This document shows, in pieces, positions 7,267-14,433 of a stretch of 21,348 bases of DNA. The position numbers and the translations under genes were made by a program. Below the pieces are notes generated by a model that worked only from the letters and a program-made list of their open reading frames with translations, ran no database searches and had not been told where the DNA came from. Positions within the stretch are counted from its first letter, which is position 1; each line of letters opens with the position of its first letter. Source of the DNA: CAURMH01 sp963525745 (GTDB lineage Bacteria; Pseudomonadota; Gammaproteobacteria; Enterobacterales; Pasteurellaceae); NCBI GenBank assembly GCA_963525745.1, contig CAURMH010000027.1, positions 1 to 21,348 on the forward strand, given 5' to 3'.

Positions 7267-8466
7267 ATGTCAAAACTTGTTCTTATACTTAATTGTGGTA
7301 GTTCATCATTAAAATTTGCCGTACTGGATCCGGTGACCGGGGATGAAAAATTGTCCGGCCTGGCCGAAGCGTTCTTTCTACCGGAAGCCCGTATCAAATG
7401 GAAATTACATGGTGAAAAAGGGATGAAAGATTTAGGTAACGGTGCATCACACAGCGAAGCACTTTCATTTATCGCCAATGAATTACTCTCCGATGAATTA
7501 AAAGCCGATATTGGTTCTATCGGCCATCGCATTGTACACGGTGGAGAAAAATTTACTTCGTCGGTGGTCATTAATGATGAGGTTGTAAAAGGAATTGAAG
7601 ACGCTATTCAATTTGCGCCGTTGCATAACCCGGCACATTTAATCGGTATCCGCGAAGCATTCCGCATTTTCCCGGCATTAAAAAATAAAAATGTTGCGGT
7701 TTTTGACACCGCTTTCCATCAAACCATGCCGGAAGAAGCCTATCTTTACGCGCTGCCTTACGATTTATATACGGAGCACGCTATTCGCCGCTACGGTGCC
7801 CATGGTACCAGCCACTTGTTCATCACTCATCAGCTCGCTGAACGTGTCGGCAAACCGGTTAATAAAGTTAACGCCATTATCTGTCACTTAGGTAATGGCG
7901 GCTCCGTTTCCGTCGTGCGCCATGGAAAATGCATCGATACCTCCATGGGATTAACCCCTTTAGAAGGATTAGTGATGGGAACCCGTTGTGGCGATATTGA
8001 TCCGGCAATTATTTTCTTCTTGTATAAAAATCTCGGTATGTCTATGGAAGAAATCGAAACTACTTTAGTAAAAAAATCTGGGCTCCTCGGCTTAACGCAA
8101 GTCACCAGTGACTGCCGTTACGCAGAAGATAATTATGACAAAGAAGAATCGGCGAAACGCGCATTAGACGTTTACAGTTACCGTTTGGCAAAATATATCG
8201 GTGCTTACATGGGAATTTTAGGCGACGAATATTTAGACGGTATCGCATTCACCGGCGGAATCGGCGAAAACTCGGCTCATGTTCGCGAATTAACATTAAA
8301 TCATTTAAAACTCTTTGGCATTAAACTCGATCAAGAACGTAATTTGACCGCACGTTTCGGTAAAGAAGGGGTGATTACGACCGATGATTCTGCGTTTAAA
8401 GCCATGGTTATTCCAACTAATGAAGAATTAGTTATTGCCCAAGATACTGCTCGCTTAGCGGGTTAA
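7267..8466 (+). CDS. ackA: AckA, acetate kinase
   Basis: AckA transfers phosphate between acetyl phosphate and ADP (acetyl-P + ADP = acetate + ATP) in the cytoplasm. The 399-residue protein has the ASKHA-fold motifs in order: LILNCGSSSLKFAV at the start, GHRIVHGGEKF near residue 90, VFDTAFHQTMP near 145, RRYGAHGTSH near 175, HLGNGGSVS near 205, TSMGLTPLEGLVMGTRCGDI near 220-240, FTGGIGENS near 330 and IPTNEEL near the end. Together these include the family's catalytic arginines, aspartate and histidine. An uptake-signal-like site with one mismatch lies near 8346. pta follows after an intrinsic terminator and 70 bases, the usual order, so the two are likely co-expressed with partial attenuation. 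Confidence 0.98.
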   Translation: MSKLVLILNCGSSSLKFAVLDPVTGDEKLSGLAEAFFLPEARIKWKLHGEKGMKDLGNGASHSEALSFIANELLSDELKADIGSIGHRIVHGGEKFTSSVVINDEVVKGIEDAIQFAPLHNPAHLIGIREAFRIFPALKNKNVAVFDTAFHQTMPEEAYLYALPYDLYTEHAIRRYGAHGTSHLFITHQLAERVGKPVNKVNAIICHLGNGGSVSVVRHGKCIDTSMGLTPLEGLVMGTRCGDIDPAIIFFLYKNLGMSMEEIETTLVKKSGLLGLTQVTSDCRYAEDNYDKEESAKRALDVYSYRLAKYIGAYMGILGDEYLDGIAFTGGIGENSAHVRELTLNHLKLFGIKLDQERNLTARFGKEGVITTDDSAFKAMVIPTNEELVIAQDTARLAG

Positions 8467-8472
8467 TGACAC

Positions 8473-8500
8473 AAACCTGTCGCTAAACCGACAGGTTTTT
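8473..8500 (+). terminator. Terminator between ackA and pta
   Basis: AAACCTGTCG (8473-8482), loop CTAAAC, and CGACAGGTTT (8489-8498) form a perfect 10-bp stem with T residues after it. It starts 7 bases past ackA and leaves 36 bases before pta, so pta expression probably relies on partial readthrough or a weak promoter in that short gap. Confidence 0.85.
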
Positions 8501-8536
8501 TATCTGAACTATATAGGACATTTAAGAGAAATTATT

Positions 8537-9985
8537 ATGACAAAAACCGTGATTCTTATTCCGACCGGTCAGCGGGCCAATCTTAACGAAGCGCTCACCA
8601 TCGCAAAATCTACGGGCGCTACGATTTTTACAGCGATTGAAAATCTCACCGAAGCACAACAACTTATCGCCAATAATCAAAAAGAGGTCTTACTGGAAGA
8701 AATCGTTGCCCGTTTCCAAGCGCTTCAGGCGCAAACCGTTGTCGTCACAGGCATTTCCCCCTCTGAGGAAACACCGTTTGCCAATAATTTGAACTATGCT
8801 ATCGCACAAACTTTGGATGCCCAAATTATATTGATCGGCAATCATGATGGGGCGATTTTAACCGATGCCGCCGCCTCCAGTTTCGGAGGAATAAAAAATC
8901 CGGATATTATCGGCGTCTTTAATGCGCAATCCCATTATCTTACACAACTCAGCGCCGAAACATTGGCTTCAACAGTGGCTCAACCGTTAAATCGCCCATC
9001 ACGCATGTCACCGGCTGTTTTTCGCTTTAAATTGACCGCACTTGCCCGTCAGGCAGGAAAAACTATCGTGCTACCGGAAGGCGATGAACCGCGCACAGTC
9101 AAGGCCGCTGCTATTTGTGCCGAACGCGGCATTGCAAAATCCGTTTTATTGGCCGATCCTGCCGCTGTAAAAAAAGTTGCCGCCGAACAAGGCGTCACCT
9201 TGGGTAGCGGAGTTTCGATTATTAATCCTAACGAAGTACGCGAACAATATGTCGCCCGCTTGGTCGAATTACGCAAATCCAAAGGCTTAACCGAAGAACA
9301 AGCACGCGCACAATTAGAAGACACCGTTGTACTCGGTACCATGATGTTAGAGGCGGGAGAAGTGGACGGACTGGTATCCGGTGCCATTCATACAACAGCC
9401 AATACAATTCGCCCACCAATGCAGATTATTAAAACCGCACCGAGTAGTTCCATTATTTCTTCTGTCTTTTTCATGCTACTGCCTGATCAAGTGCTGGTTT
9501 ATGGCGACTGTGCAGTAAACCCTGAACCAACGGCAGAACAGTTAGCAGAAATCGCGATTCAATCTGCAGAATCCGCTAAAGCCTTCGGATTAGCACCTAA
9601 GGTCGCCATGCTATCCTACTCAACCGGCAGCTCAGGCGCCGGCCAATCGGTAGAAAAAGTCAAAGAAGCGACACGTTTGGCGCAAGAAAAACGCCCGGAT
9701 CTTCTGATTGACGGCCCATTACAATATGACGCCGCCGTTATGGCCGATGTCGCCGCCTCAAAGGCCCCTCACTCAAAAGTTGCCGGACAAGCCAATGTCT
9801 TTATTTTCCCGGATATTAATGCAGGCAACATCGGTTATAAAGCCGTTCAACGTTCAGCCGATTTAATCGCCGTCGGCCCGATGTTACAAGGTATGCGCAA
9901 ACCGGTTAACGATCTCTCGCGCGGTGCGCTGGTAGACGACATCGTTTATACCATTGCCCTAACGGCGATTCAAGCGGCACAATAA
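8537..9985 (+). CDS. pta: Pta, phosphate acetyltransferase, short form lacking most of the N-terminal regulatory region
   Basis: Pta converts acetyl-CoA and phosphate to acetyl phosphate and CoA. The C-terminal PTA/PTB catalytic domain (about residues 160-482) is intact and near-identical in style to E. coli, e.g. LPEGDEPRTVKAAAICAERG, VHTTANTIRPP-type SGAIHTTANTIRPPMQ, SYSTGSSGAG and RKPVNDLSRGALVDDIVYT. The whole protein is only 482 residues, against 714 in E. coli. The first 125 or so residues still align to the extreme N-terminus (IPTG, NQKEVLLEEIVARF, NNLNYAIAQTLDAQII, SSFGGIKN), but with a shortened loop, and then roughly 250 residues including the DRTGG domain are absent in frame. The catalytic part should work; allosteric control and hexamer stability could differ. 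AAGAGA precedes the start. An uptake signal lies at 9035-9043. Confidence 0.95.
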   Translation: MTKTVILIPTGQRANLNEALTIAKSTGATIFTAIENLTEAQQLIANNQKEVLLEEIVARFQALQAQTVVVTGISPSEETPFANNLNYAIAQTLDAQIILIGNHDGAILTDAAASSFGGIKNPDIIGVFNAQSHYLTQLSAETLASTVAQPLNRPSRMSPAVFRFKLTALARQAGKTIVLPEGDEPRTVKAAAICAERGIAKSVLLADPAAVKKVAAEQGVTLGSGVSIINPNEVREQYVARLVELRKSKGLTEEQARAQLEDTVVLGTMMLEAGEVDGLVSGAIHTTANTIRPPMQIIKTAPSSSIISSVFFMLLPDQVLVYGDCAVNPEPTAEQLAEIAIQSAESAKAFGLAPKVAMLSYSTGSSGAGQSVEKVKEATRLAQEKRPDLLIDGPLQYDAAVMADVAASKAPHSKVAGQANVFIFPDINAGNIGYKAVQRSADLIAVGPMLQGMRKPVNDLSRGALVDDIVYTIALTAIQAAQ

Positions 9986-10011
9986 TAATTTATACCTAAC
10001 AAAATAAAAAT

Positions 10012-10037
10012 GGCGCTATTATTGCGCCGTTTTTTTT
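10012..10037 (+). terminator. Intrinsic terminator of pta
   Basis: GGCGC (10012-10016) pairs with GCGCC (10024-10028) across a 7-base loop, followed by a run of eight T (10030-10037). It lies 26 bases past the pta stop and marks the right edge of the conserved core block. Confidence 0.85.
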
Positions 10038-10169
10038 ACACTCTTACACGAAAAAATACGTTAAAAAAATAAGAAATTTTCTAACCGTATTTTTAGACAA
10101 CCAGAAACATACTGCAAATTTATTTCACTTTTTCACAGCCTAAATCCAGTCCGAGGGCACTATTCATAA

Positions 10170-10472
10170 ACTCGCCTTAAATTTTCATTAGGCGACCGTG
10201 TATTAGCGTATATTCTAATCGCACCTAAATACCAACACTTAGTGCGTCAAAATTCTGAATTCTGGGTGGCGTCCGGCTATAATTTCAACCTCGGTTGGCG
10301 CGGAGCCGAATTTAATACGGGTTCGGTGCAACAACTACTAAAAGGGGGCGTTTCTTTCTCAACCCCTCCGGGAAAGGTAATTCAACCCGAAGCCGCACCA
10401 AATCAGCGCTTTTTATTACAAGTCAAAAAACCGGAAATGGCGCAGACCTGGAATTCCGGCGAACTAAACTAA
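10170..10472 (+). pseudogene. C-terminal fragment of an MCE/PqiB-YebT-type protein
   Basis: One frame is open from 10170 to TAA 10472. The readable part includes LGDRVLAYILIAPKYQHLV, then QNSEFWVASGYNFNLG, AEFNTGSVQQLLKGGVSFST and a tail ending AQTWNSGELN. The pattern 'apYqhLVr-n-sFWvaSG... l.tgSl..ll.GGi.F.tP' is typical of an MCE domain of PqiB/LetB (YebT) envelope lipid-transport proteins. There is no proper start codon, no signal anchor and no ribosome binding site; a TAA stands just upstream in frame at 10167. I read it as the end of a lost gene, stranded between pta and the sirtuin remnant. The MCE assignment is by motif memory. A short translated product from GTG 10242 (76 residues) cannot be excluded but is unlikely to function. 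Confidence 0.65.
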
Positions 10473-10482
10473 AGAAAAATTG

Positions 10483-10491
10483 ACCGCACTT
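10483..10491 (-). other. Haemophilus-type DNA uptake signal, last one before the accessory region
   Basis: ACCGCACTT (reverse of AAGTGCGGT) with TTG flanking lies between the MCE fragment and the collapsed cobB copy. I found no further perfect copy of this core until 18219, a gap of 7.7 kb, whereas the first 10.5 kb contains about eleven. Confidence 0.8.
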
Positions 10492-10761
10492 TAAGTGGCT
10501 GAGCCTAACAACTCAGCCAGCACCTTTGGTGCCCCATCGCCGGCGTTCGTCACCACAACATTCACCGATCGACGAATAAATCCGACATTCGGATTGGGAT
10601 CAATTAAATAAATTTTTGCCCGACTCGGCGCTTCATTGACTAATCCATTTGCCGGATAAACTTGCAATGATGTACCGATGACAATCACGATATCCGCTTT
10701 TTTCACCAGTTCTTCAGCTTTCGGCACTAATGCCCGCGCCGGTCAACACGACGCAAATTTT
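10491..10761 (-). pseudogene. Collapsed cobB copy (sirtuin with internal deletion)
   Basis: Read leftward, the segment first encodes KICVVLTGAGISAES, the NAD-binding start of a CobB sirtuin, and then passes out of frame into PKAEELVKKADIVIVIGTSL and on to the normal CobB C-terminus ending LAELLGSAT. About 150 codons are missing, including the TQNVD and catalytic HLHGE motifs. The join lies in GTGCCGAAAGC near 10728: the N-terminal part would have had GCCGAAAGT-G (A-E-S-G) and the C-terminal part CCGAAAGC (P-K-A), so a short direct repeat explains the deletion. It is a different allele from the intact cobB at 14837-15544 (EELVKK versus EKLVKK; different tail). At its right end it is fused to transposase sequence. 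Confidence 0.85.
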
Positions 10762-10912
10762 GATTAAGCAAGGCTTTAACCCCACCTTGTTCTGCGGCTT
10801 GTTGATAGCCGATAAAAAGTATCACGACTCATACCCATAATTTTACAGGCTTGCGAGATGTTACCTAACTCTTCGGCTAAATTAAGTAAACCGGTCTTGT
10901 GTTTAATGAGAG
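10762..10912 (-). pseudogene. IS481-family transposase, N-terminal remnant with a frameshift
   Basis: Read leftward, LIKHKTGLLNLAEELGNISQ then ACKIMGMSRDTFYR is the characteristic N-terminal helix-turn-helix of IS481-type transposases. After TFYR one extra base (near 10809-10812) shifts the frame; in the corrected frame it reads YQQAAEQGGVKALLNQN, the expected continuation. The catalytic DDE part is absent: the fragment runs straight into the collapsed cobB at about 10761. The frame upstream of LIKHKT (to about 10994) does not look like transposase. Family assignment is from motif memory; the element cannot be active. Confidence 0.75.
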
Positions 10913-11008
10913 GGCTGTAAGTAATAAAACATGAGCGTTTCCTTTTTTGTTTAGATTGATTTTGACACTCATATTCTAAACGGGAAACTCTCACTTTTTA
11001 TTGTAATT

Positions 11009-11025
11009 TGTCAGATTAAGTCTGA
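11009..11025. repeat. Candidate outer end of the broken insertion sequence
   Basis: TGTCAGATTAAGTCTGA contains the palindrome TCAGA-TTAAG-TCTGA and lies about 100 bases before the first recognisable transposase codon, where an insertion-sequence end would be. The matching right end is not in the window, as expected for a truncated element, so the call is tentative. Confidence 0.35.
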
Positions 11026-11088
11026 TCTTCTACACATAAACTTGAATCATCTGCCAACGATAGCAATCTATAAATAAGCAAATCGCCC

Positions 11089-11178
11089 TCAATGCCTTAC
11101 ATCATTTTGAGGATAAATCAACGTAGCTTCCACTCCCTGATTATACCGAAACACAAAATCTGTAGTTTCAATCATCAT
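11089..11178 (-). pseudogene. Unknown gene start, 29 codons, probably truncated
   Basis: ATG at 11178 is preceded by TGGAGAAAA, a good ribosome binding site. The frame reads MMIETTDFVFRYNQGVEATL, IYPQNDVRH and stops at 11089-11091, about 65 bases from the candidate insertion-sequence end. The good translation signal with an abrupt stop beside a broken mobile element suggests the front of a gene whose rest was lost. I do not recognise the sequence. It begins a few bases downstream of the 5'-nucleotidase pseudogene on the same strand. Confidence 0.3.
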
Positions 11179-11205
11179 TTTTCTCCACCAAAGTAATCCC
11201 CCCAC

Positions 11206-11535
11206 ATTCAAATTTTTGTGACGAGACAAAATCAACCGCTTATAAAGTGGAGAAAAGGCATCTTTACCAAAGTAATTCTAAATCCATTCCAATTTATCTC
11301 ACCACGCTGAAGGATTATCCCAAGGCGAAGTGGAAAGCACATAGAGATCGTATTTTTTCGCTAATACATCTACTGCTTCTAACGCCCCTTCTATCGGCTT
11401 CATCAAGGCAAAAATTCCTTCTACCTCACCATAACGTTCCACATATTCTTGCAACGTTTTTTCATCTAATTAAGTAATACCAGACGGGAAGTCCACCAAT
11501 ACATTGTCCATATCTAAATAAAGGATCTTTTTCAT
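11206..11535 (-). pseudogene. 5'(3')-deoxyribonucleotidase-like HAD phosphatase, three in-frame stops
   Basis: Read leftward from ATG 11535, one frame gives MKKILYLDMDNVLVDFPSGI, then TAA (11472-11470), then LDEKTLQEYVERYGEVEGIF, ALMKPIEGALEAVDVLAKKY, DLYVLSTSPWDNPSAW, TGA (11301-11299), DKLEWI, TAG (11280-11278), NYFGKDAFSPLYKRLILSRH and KNLN. DMDNVLVDF is HAD motif I with both aspartates, and LSTSPWDNPSAW is typical of the NT5C family, which dephosphorylates (deoxy)nucleotides. The C-terminal DDR-type motif is missing, so the gene is both stopped and truncated. The three stops look like point mutations of an otherwise well-preserved frame, so inactivation is recent. Confidence 0.85.
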
Positions 11536-11582
11536 AAACACTTCGTATTGTTTTCTTGATATGAATAGAATAAGGAAGGGCG

Positions 11583-11597
11583 CGACATTTTGTGTCG
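11583..11597. promoter_or_regulatory. 15-bp palindrome, copy 1 of CGACA-N5-TGTCG
   Basis: CGACATTTTGTGTCG lies 48 bases before the start of the 5'-nucleotidase pseudogene. A copy with one changed loop base lies between the WYL and AAA+ genes (17741-17755). The arms are perfect. It could be an operator or a small hairpin. Confidence 0.4.
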
Positions 11598-11653
11598 TAT
11601 GAATTTATTGAACAGCCGAGAAATTCTCAGGAGTTGAAACGTTATCCGCTTTC

Positions 11654-11678
11654 AACTTGTAAGAAATATTTACAAGTT
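11654..11678. repeat. Inverted repeat, 9-bp arms
   Basis: AACTTGTAA (11654-11662) and TTACAAGTT (11670-11678) are perfect inverted repeats around a 7-base loop. It is the first of three closely spaced palindromes upstream of the DUF262 3' end. Confidence 0.7.
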
Positions 11679-11690
11679 AATAAATACAAT

Positions 11691-11725
11691 ATTGGAACAA
11701 TCTGGAATTTCCGGATTGTTCCAAT
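11691..11725. repeat. 35-base near-perfect palindrome
   Basis: The 17-base arms 11691-11707 and 11709-11725 are complementary except for one position that would be a U-G pair in RNA; the outer 12 bases (ATTGGAACAATC / GATTGTTCCAAT) are perfect. No T-run follows on either strand, so it is not an ordinary terminator. A protein-binding site, a mobile-element end or a structured RNA are possible. Confidence 0.8.
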
Positions 11726-11830
11726 AAACGTAAAATTCAATATAATCGGCATTTTATCCTATTTTGAACTTATAAGAAATTCTTAGTGGTTAAAATTACA
11801 GCTAAATAATCTTTAAATATTGTCATAAAT

Positions 11831-11859
11831 AAAAAAGATCTGGGAAAGTCCCAGATCTT
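11831..11859 (-). terminator. Intrinsic terminator of the DUF262 gene
   Basis: AAGATCTGGGA (11835-11845), loop AAG, and TCCCAGATCTT (11849-11859) form a perfect 11-bp stem; on the minus strand a T-run follows. It lies 9 bases past the gene's stop codon. Confidence 0.85.
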
Positions 11860-11868
11860 AATGTTACT

Positions 11869-13572
11869 TTATAAGTTTCTCATAAAAAAACCTTTAAATA
11901 GAGAAATCATCTGTTTTTCTCTATTTTCAATATCCTCTTTACCCCAATCATCTTTTCCATATTGACTAAGTTGTTGAACTTCATAAATTTTAGATGTTCT
12001 ATACTTTTCTTTCTTTTTCCCAAAGTAACCATTACCAGCTTGAATGTTTAATCTATTTTCAAATGGAATTTTATTACCTAATCTCTCTAAATAAGCCTCT
12101 GCTTCTTCAGCAGACCAACCATTGTAGTTAGTATTTTGCCATTTCTTAGGAAAAATATGTTCAATATCAAATGTATCCGCTACTAATCCTTTTTGTTTAT
12201 CTCCAGAATTCAAATAAGAATGAAGTAAAACCAAAGCTCTAGTTAATTTAGAATTATTAAATAAATAAACCCTTTCAAGAACCTTATCTATATTATTAAA
12301 TTTTAAGTTCTCACCTTTTATTTCATTTGAATAAATGAAAAGACAGAACTTAAAAATATCTGTTTTTATAGCATTTACTGTTGGATTTTCAATAAATTTA
12401 CAAAATAAGAATGCCACCAATTTCTCTAATAAAATAAGAAGTTCTCGATTAAAATCGGATTTATCTTTTTTTGCAAAAAAGAAAACCGTTACTACATATT
12501 TCCAATAATCATTAGGATAATAACTCAAACATTGAAGATATTTTCTACACTCTAAATCAATATAGCCTTTATCATCTTTCTTCAATGATAAATCTACATT
12601 TTTTATTTCTTTCCAAAACTTAGCTAATTCAATTAAATCATCCAATTCAACATCTTTAAGGTAATTTTTTAAATAAAATCTTCTTAATGCAATCTCTTTA
12701 TCCGTATTTTCATTCTCGGCTCGGATAACATGAGTATAATATCTAAATATATCATCTATGCTCAGACCTGTCACTTTACAGATCTCAGAAAATTCTTTCC
12801 ACTTATTAACAAACTCCTGTCTTTTTTCTGAGTCTATATTTTTATACATTTGAGCTTTAAAAATATCAGAATCTGAGAGTGGCATTCCTCGGTCATTTAA
12901 TGTAGAAAAAATTGCTAATGCAGTATCTTGACTATTACACTTTATTGGAAGAATGATACATTTATTTAAAATTGTTAAACATAATTTTAACCAACTTAAT
13001 GGATTTTTACTTGCATATTTATAGCAAGAATCCAAGAAAAATTGATAGTTTTTCGTATAATTATCTTCTGATTTAGTTATATTCCCTGTTTTCATAATAC
13101 TATGAAGAACTTCTCTATCTGTATCAGTAGCCACATCAGATAAAATTTTTATTTTTTCTTTATTATTGGCTTTACCTGAATATTCGTCAACCTCCCAAAG
13201 GCACTGTTCAATTTGAGACTTCAATCCATCTATTCTTTCTTTTATCTCTGGATCCTCATGCTCCATTCTCTCAAGTTGAGTATAAAAGGCTCTCAATAAA
13301 AGCATTAATGAAGTTATTCTCTGTTGTCCATCAATAATTTCTAGATTTTCCTCATTTGTATAAGAAACTATGCTACCTAGAAAATAATCATCTTTTTCTG
13401 ATTCTCGTGTGCGACTAAATTGCTCAATGTCCTCCCATAAAGTCTCACATTTCTCAAGATCCCAATTATATGGCCTTTGATAATCAGGAATAATAAATTT
13501 TTTTCCATTAGCTAATTCACTTAAAAAATTTTTGATAGTTTTTCTACTTACATTAAGATTTGCATCTGTCAT
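11869..13572 (-). CDS. DUF262/DUF1524 (GmrSD-like) restriction-type protein
   Basis: The 567-residue protein has an N-terminal DUF262 domain with IPDYQRPYNWD at residues 28-38 and the hallmark DGQQR at 81-85, and a C-terminal DUF1524 domain with DIEHIFPKKW at 469-478 (His472 of the His-Me/HNH-type nuclease motif) followed by LGN and ENRLNIQAGN. In the GmrSD family the first domain hydrolyses NTP and the second cuts DNA, often glucosylated or otherwise modified phage DNA; SspE and BrxU share this plan. A single-gene, modification-dependent or phage-defence nuclease is therefore likely, though the target cannot be read from sequence. The gene is strikingly AT-rich compared with the core genes, carries no uptake signal, has its own AT-rich promoter region and its own terminator. 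All key motifs look intact. GGGATT precedes the start. Confidence 0.88.
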   Translation of the reverse strand: MTDANLNVSRKTIKNFLSELANGKKFIIPDYQRPYNWDLEKCETLWEDIEQFSRTRESEKDDYFLGSIVSYTNEENLEIIDGQQRITSLMLLLRAFYTQLERMEHEDPEIKERIDGLKSQIEQCLWEVDEYSGKANNKEKIKILSDVATDTDREVLHSIMKTGNITKSEDNYTKNYQFFLDSCYKYASKNPLSWLKLCLTILNKCIILPIKCNSQDTALAIFSTLNDRGMPLSDSDIFKAQMYKNIDSEKRQEFVNKWKEFSEICKVTGLSIDDIFRYYTHVIRAENENTDKEIALRRFYLKNYLKDVELDDLIELAKFWKEIKNVDLSLKKDDKGYIDLECRKYLQCLSYYPNDYWKYVVTVFFFAKKDKSDFNRELLILLEKLVAFLFCKFIENPTVNAIKTDIFKFCLFIYSNEIKGENLKFNNIDKVLERVYLFNNSKLTRALVLLHSYLNSGDKQKGLVADTFDIEHIFPKKWQNTNYNGWSAEEAEAYLERLGNKIPFENRLNIQAGNGYFGKKKEKYRTSKIYEVQQLSQYGKDDWGKEDIENREKQMISLFKGFFMRNL

Positions 13573-13629
13573 TTTTAATCCCTATTTTTATAATATTATA
13601 TATTCCTTAAAATTATAATCCAAAAATCA

Positions 13630-14011
13630 TTATAAAAAAAGATTATTCACTTCATCTTTCGGATTGATACGAATAAAACCACCTTTTTTCATTTTTGCCG
13701 TGCGTTCGAAAAAATATCGCACCGTTAGAACCGCTTTGCCTGCCCCAACTTGGCACTGCATTACGATATTGCACCAACCTATGCCCATAGAACCAATAAG
13801 CAAGATCGGGATTTCACTGATACGCAAGCAGCGTAGCAATATCTTCAAAGTTAATACTATGCTCACGAAACATGGGATAAGCATTCCAAAATCCGCCCAC
13901 GCTACGGAAATCCGGCAAGCCAGAATCCACGCTCATGCCCGCCCCTGCGGTAATTAAGATGCCGTCGGCTTTTTGAATTAATTCTACGGCGTAATTAAGA
14001 TCGTTTTTCAT
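13630..14011 (-). pseudogene. Second Sir2-family gene, internally deleted
   Basis: Read leftward from ATG 14011 (AGAGGA upstream), the frame gives MKNDLNYAVELIQKADGILI and TAGAGMSVDSGLPDFRSVGG and FWNAYP, the NAD-binding front of a Sir2 protein of the bacterial type with GAGM-x-V-D-SGLPDFR. A TGA (13816-13814) follows LLAYQ; beyond it the same frame continues NPDLAYWFYGHRLVQYRNAV, then the sequence switches frame into VGAGKAVLTVRYFFERTAKM and GGFIRINPKDEVNN, which is the C-terminus of the same Sir2 type. The middle, with the catalytic His and zinc motif, is gone. It is unrelated in sequence to the two cobB copies nearby. It lies two bases after the 139-residue unknown gene, so it was the last gene of the FtsK-gamma operon. 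Confidence 0.82.
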
Positions 14012-14013
14012 CT

Positions 14014-14433
14014 TTATTCCTCTTTCACAAATTGTGCCCAATTATCGCCAAAGATAATTTTCTTTTCATATTCTCCTTTGGTTAGATCTTGAATAATAGG
14101 TTTAAATAATTCATCGTAAATTAATTCTTCTACGGAATTAAAATATTCTTTTTCTTTACATAATCGGCAATAATAACCTTTTTCACAATAAGCAACTAAA
14201 CTATCAATATCAAACATAAAATCAATAATTTCGCCCTCTTTTTCAAAAGGCATATTAATATACCAATAACCCCTATATTTAGAAAAGCAAAGTGTTAAAT
14301 GTTTATCCCATAATGGCGAATGCATTTCAATATAATCTTTATGATAGATAATATTTAATTGATATTCTTCAGCCAAACTAGAATAAACAAAATATTTCAA
14401 GACCATTTGGTGTATAAGTGATCTTGCCATCAT
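14014..14433 (-). CDS. Uncharacterised 139-residue protein coupled to an FtsK-gamma-like gene
   Basis: I do not recognise this protein. It is predicted soluble, with a central beta-rich part (LNIIYHKDYIEMHSPLWDKH, CFSKYRGYWYINMPF), a short cysteine motif YYCRLCKEKEYF near residue 95 and an acidic C-terminus. The start overlaps the stop of the FtsK-gamma-like gene as ATGA (14433-14430), which indicates translational coupling; a second ATG three bases on is also possible. A Sir2 remnant starts two bases after its stop. The three therefore formed one operon. Small single-domain proteins of this composition are often immunity or partner proteins, but that is only a guess. No uptake signal is present. 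Confidence 0.75.
   Translation of the reverse strand: MMARSLIHQMVLKYFVYSSLAEEYQLNIIYHKDYIEMHSPLWDKHLTLCFSKYRGYWYINMPFEKEGEIIDFMFDIDSLVAYCEKGYYCRLCKEKEYFNSVEELIYDELFKPIIQDLTKGEYEKKIIFGDNWAQFVKEE

Larger units (their letters stand above)
11598..11834. other. Non-coding stretch with three inverted repeats
   Basis: Between the nucleotidase pseudogene and the DUF262 gene I see no convincing gene. A plus-strand frame from GTG 11592 to 11786 (64 codons) has no ribosome binding site and runs through the hairpins, so I do not call it. The stretch is AT-rich and contains AACTTGTAA/TTACAAGTT (11654-11678), the long hairpin at 11691-11725 and the 13-base TAAGAA-A-TTCTTA (11773-11785). Confidence 0.5.

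Noticed and set aside
10120..10170. A minus-strand stretch reading MNSALGLDLGCEKVK before a stop, which looks like a protein C-terminus.
   Set aside because: It is only 15 codons, a stop lies just upstream in frame and I cannot name a family. It may be another gene remnant next to the MCE fragment, but the support is too thin to annotate.
11240..11250. A further Actinobacillus-type uptake signal in the nucleotidase pseudogene (ATAAGCGGT on the minus strand).
   Set aside because: One core base differs and similar one-mismatch sites occur by chance in core genes (for example near 372 and 1908), so it does not count as evidence of origin.
11247..11477. A 76-codon plus-strand frame over the nucleotidase pseudogene.
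   Set aside because: It is the antisense shadow of the pseudogene, whose own frame clearly encodes a HAD phosphatase.
11592..11786. A 64-codon plus-strand frame upstream of the DUF262 gene's 3' end.
   Set aside because: It starts at a GTG without a ribosome binding site, runs through three palindromes and gives no recognisable protein.
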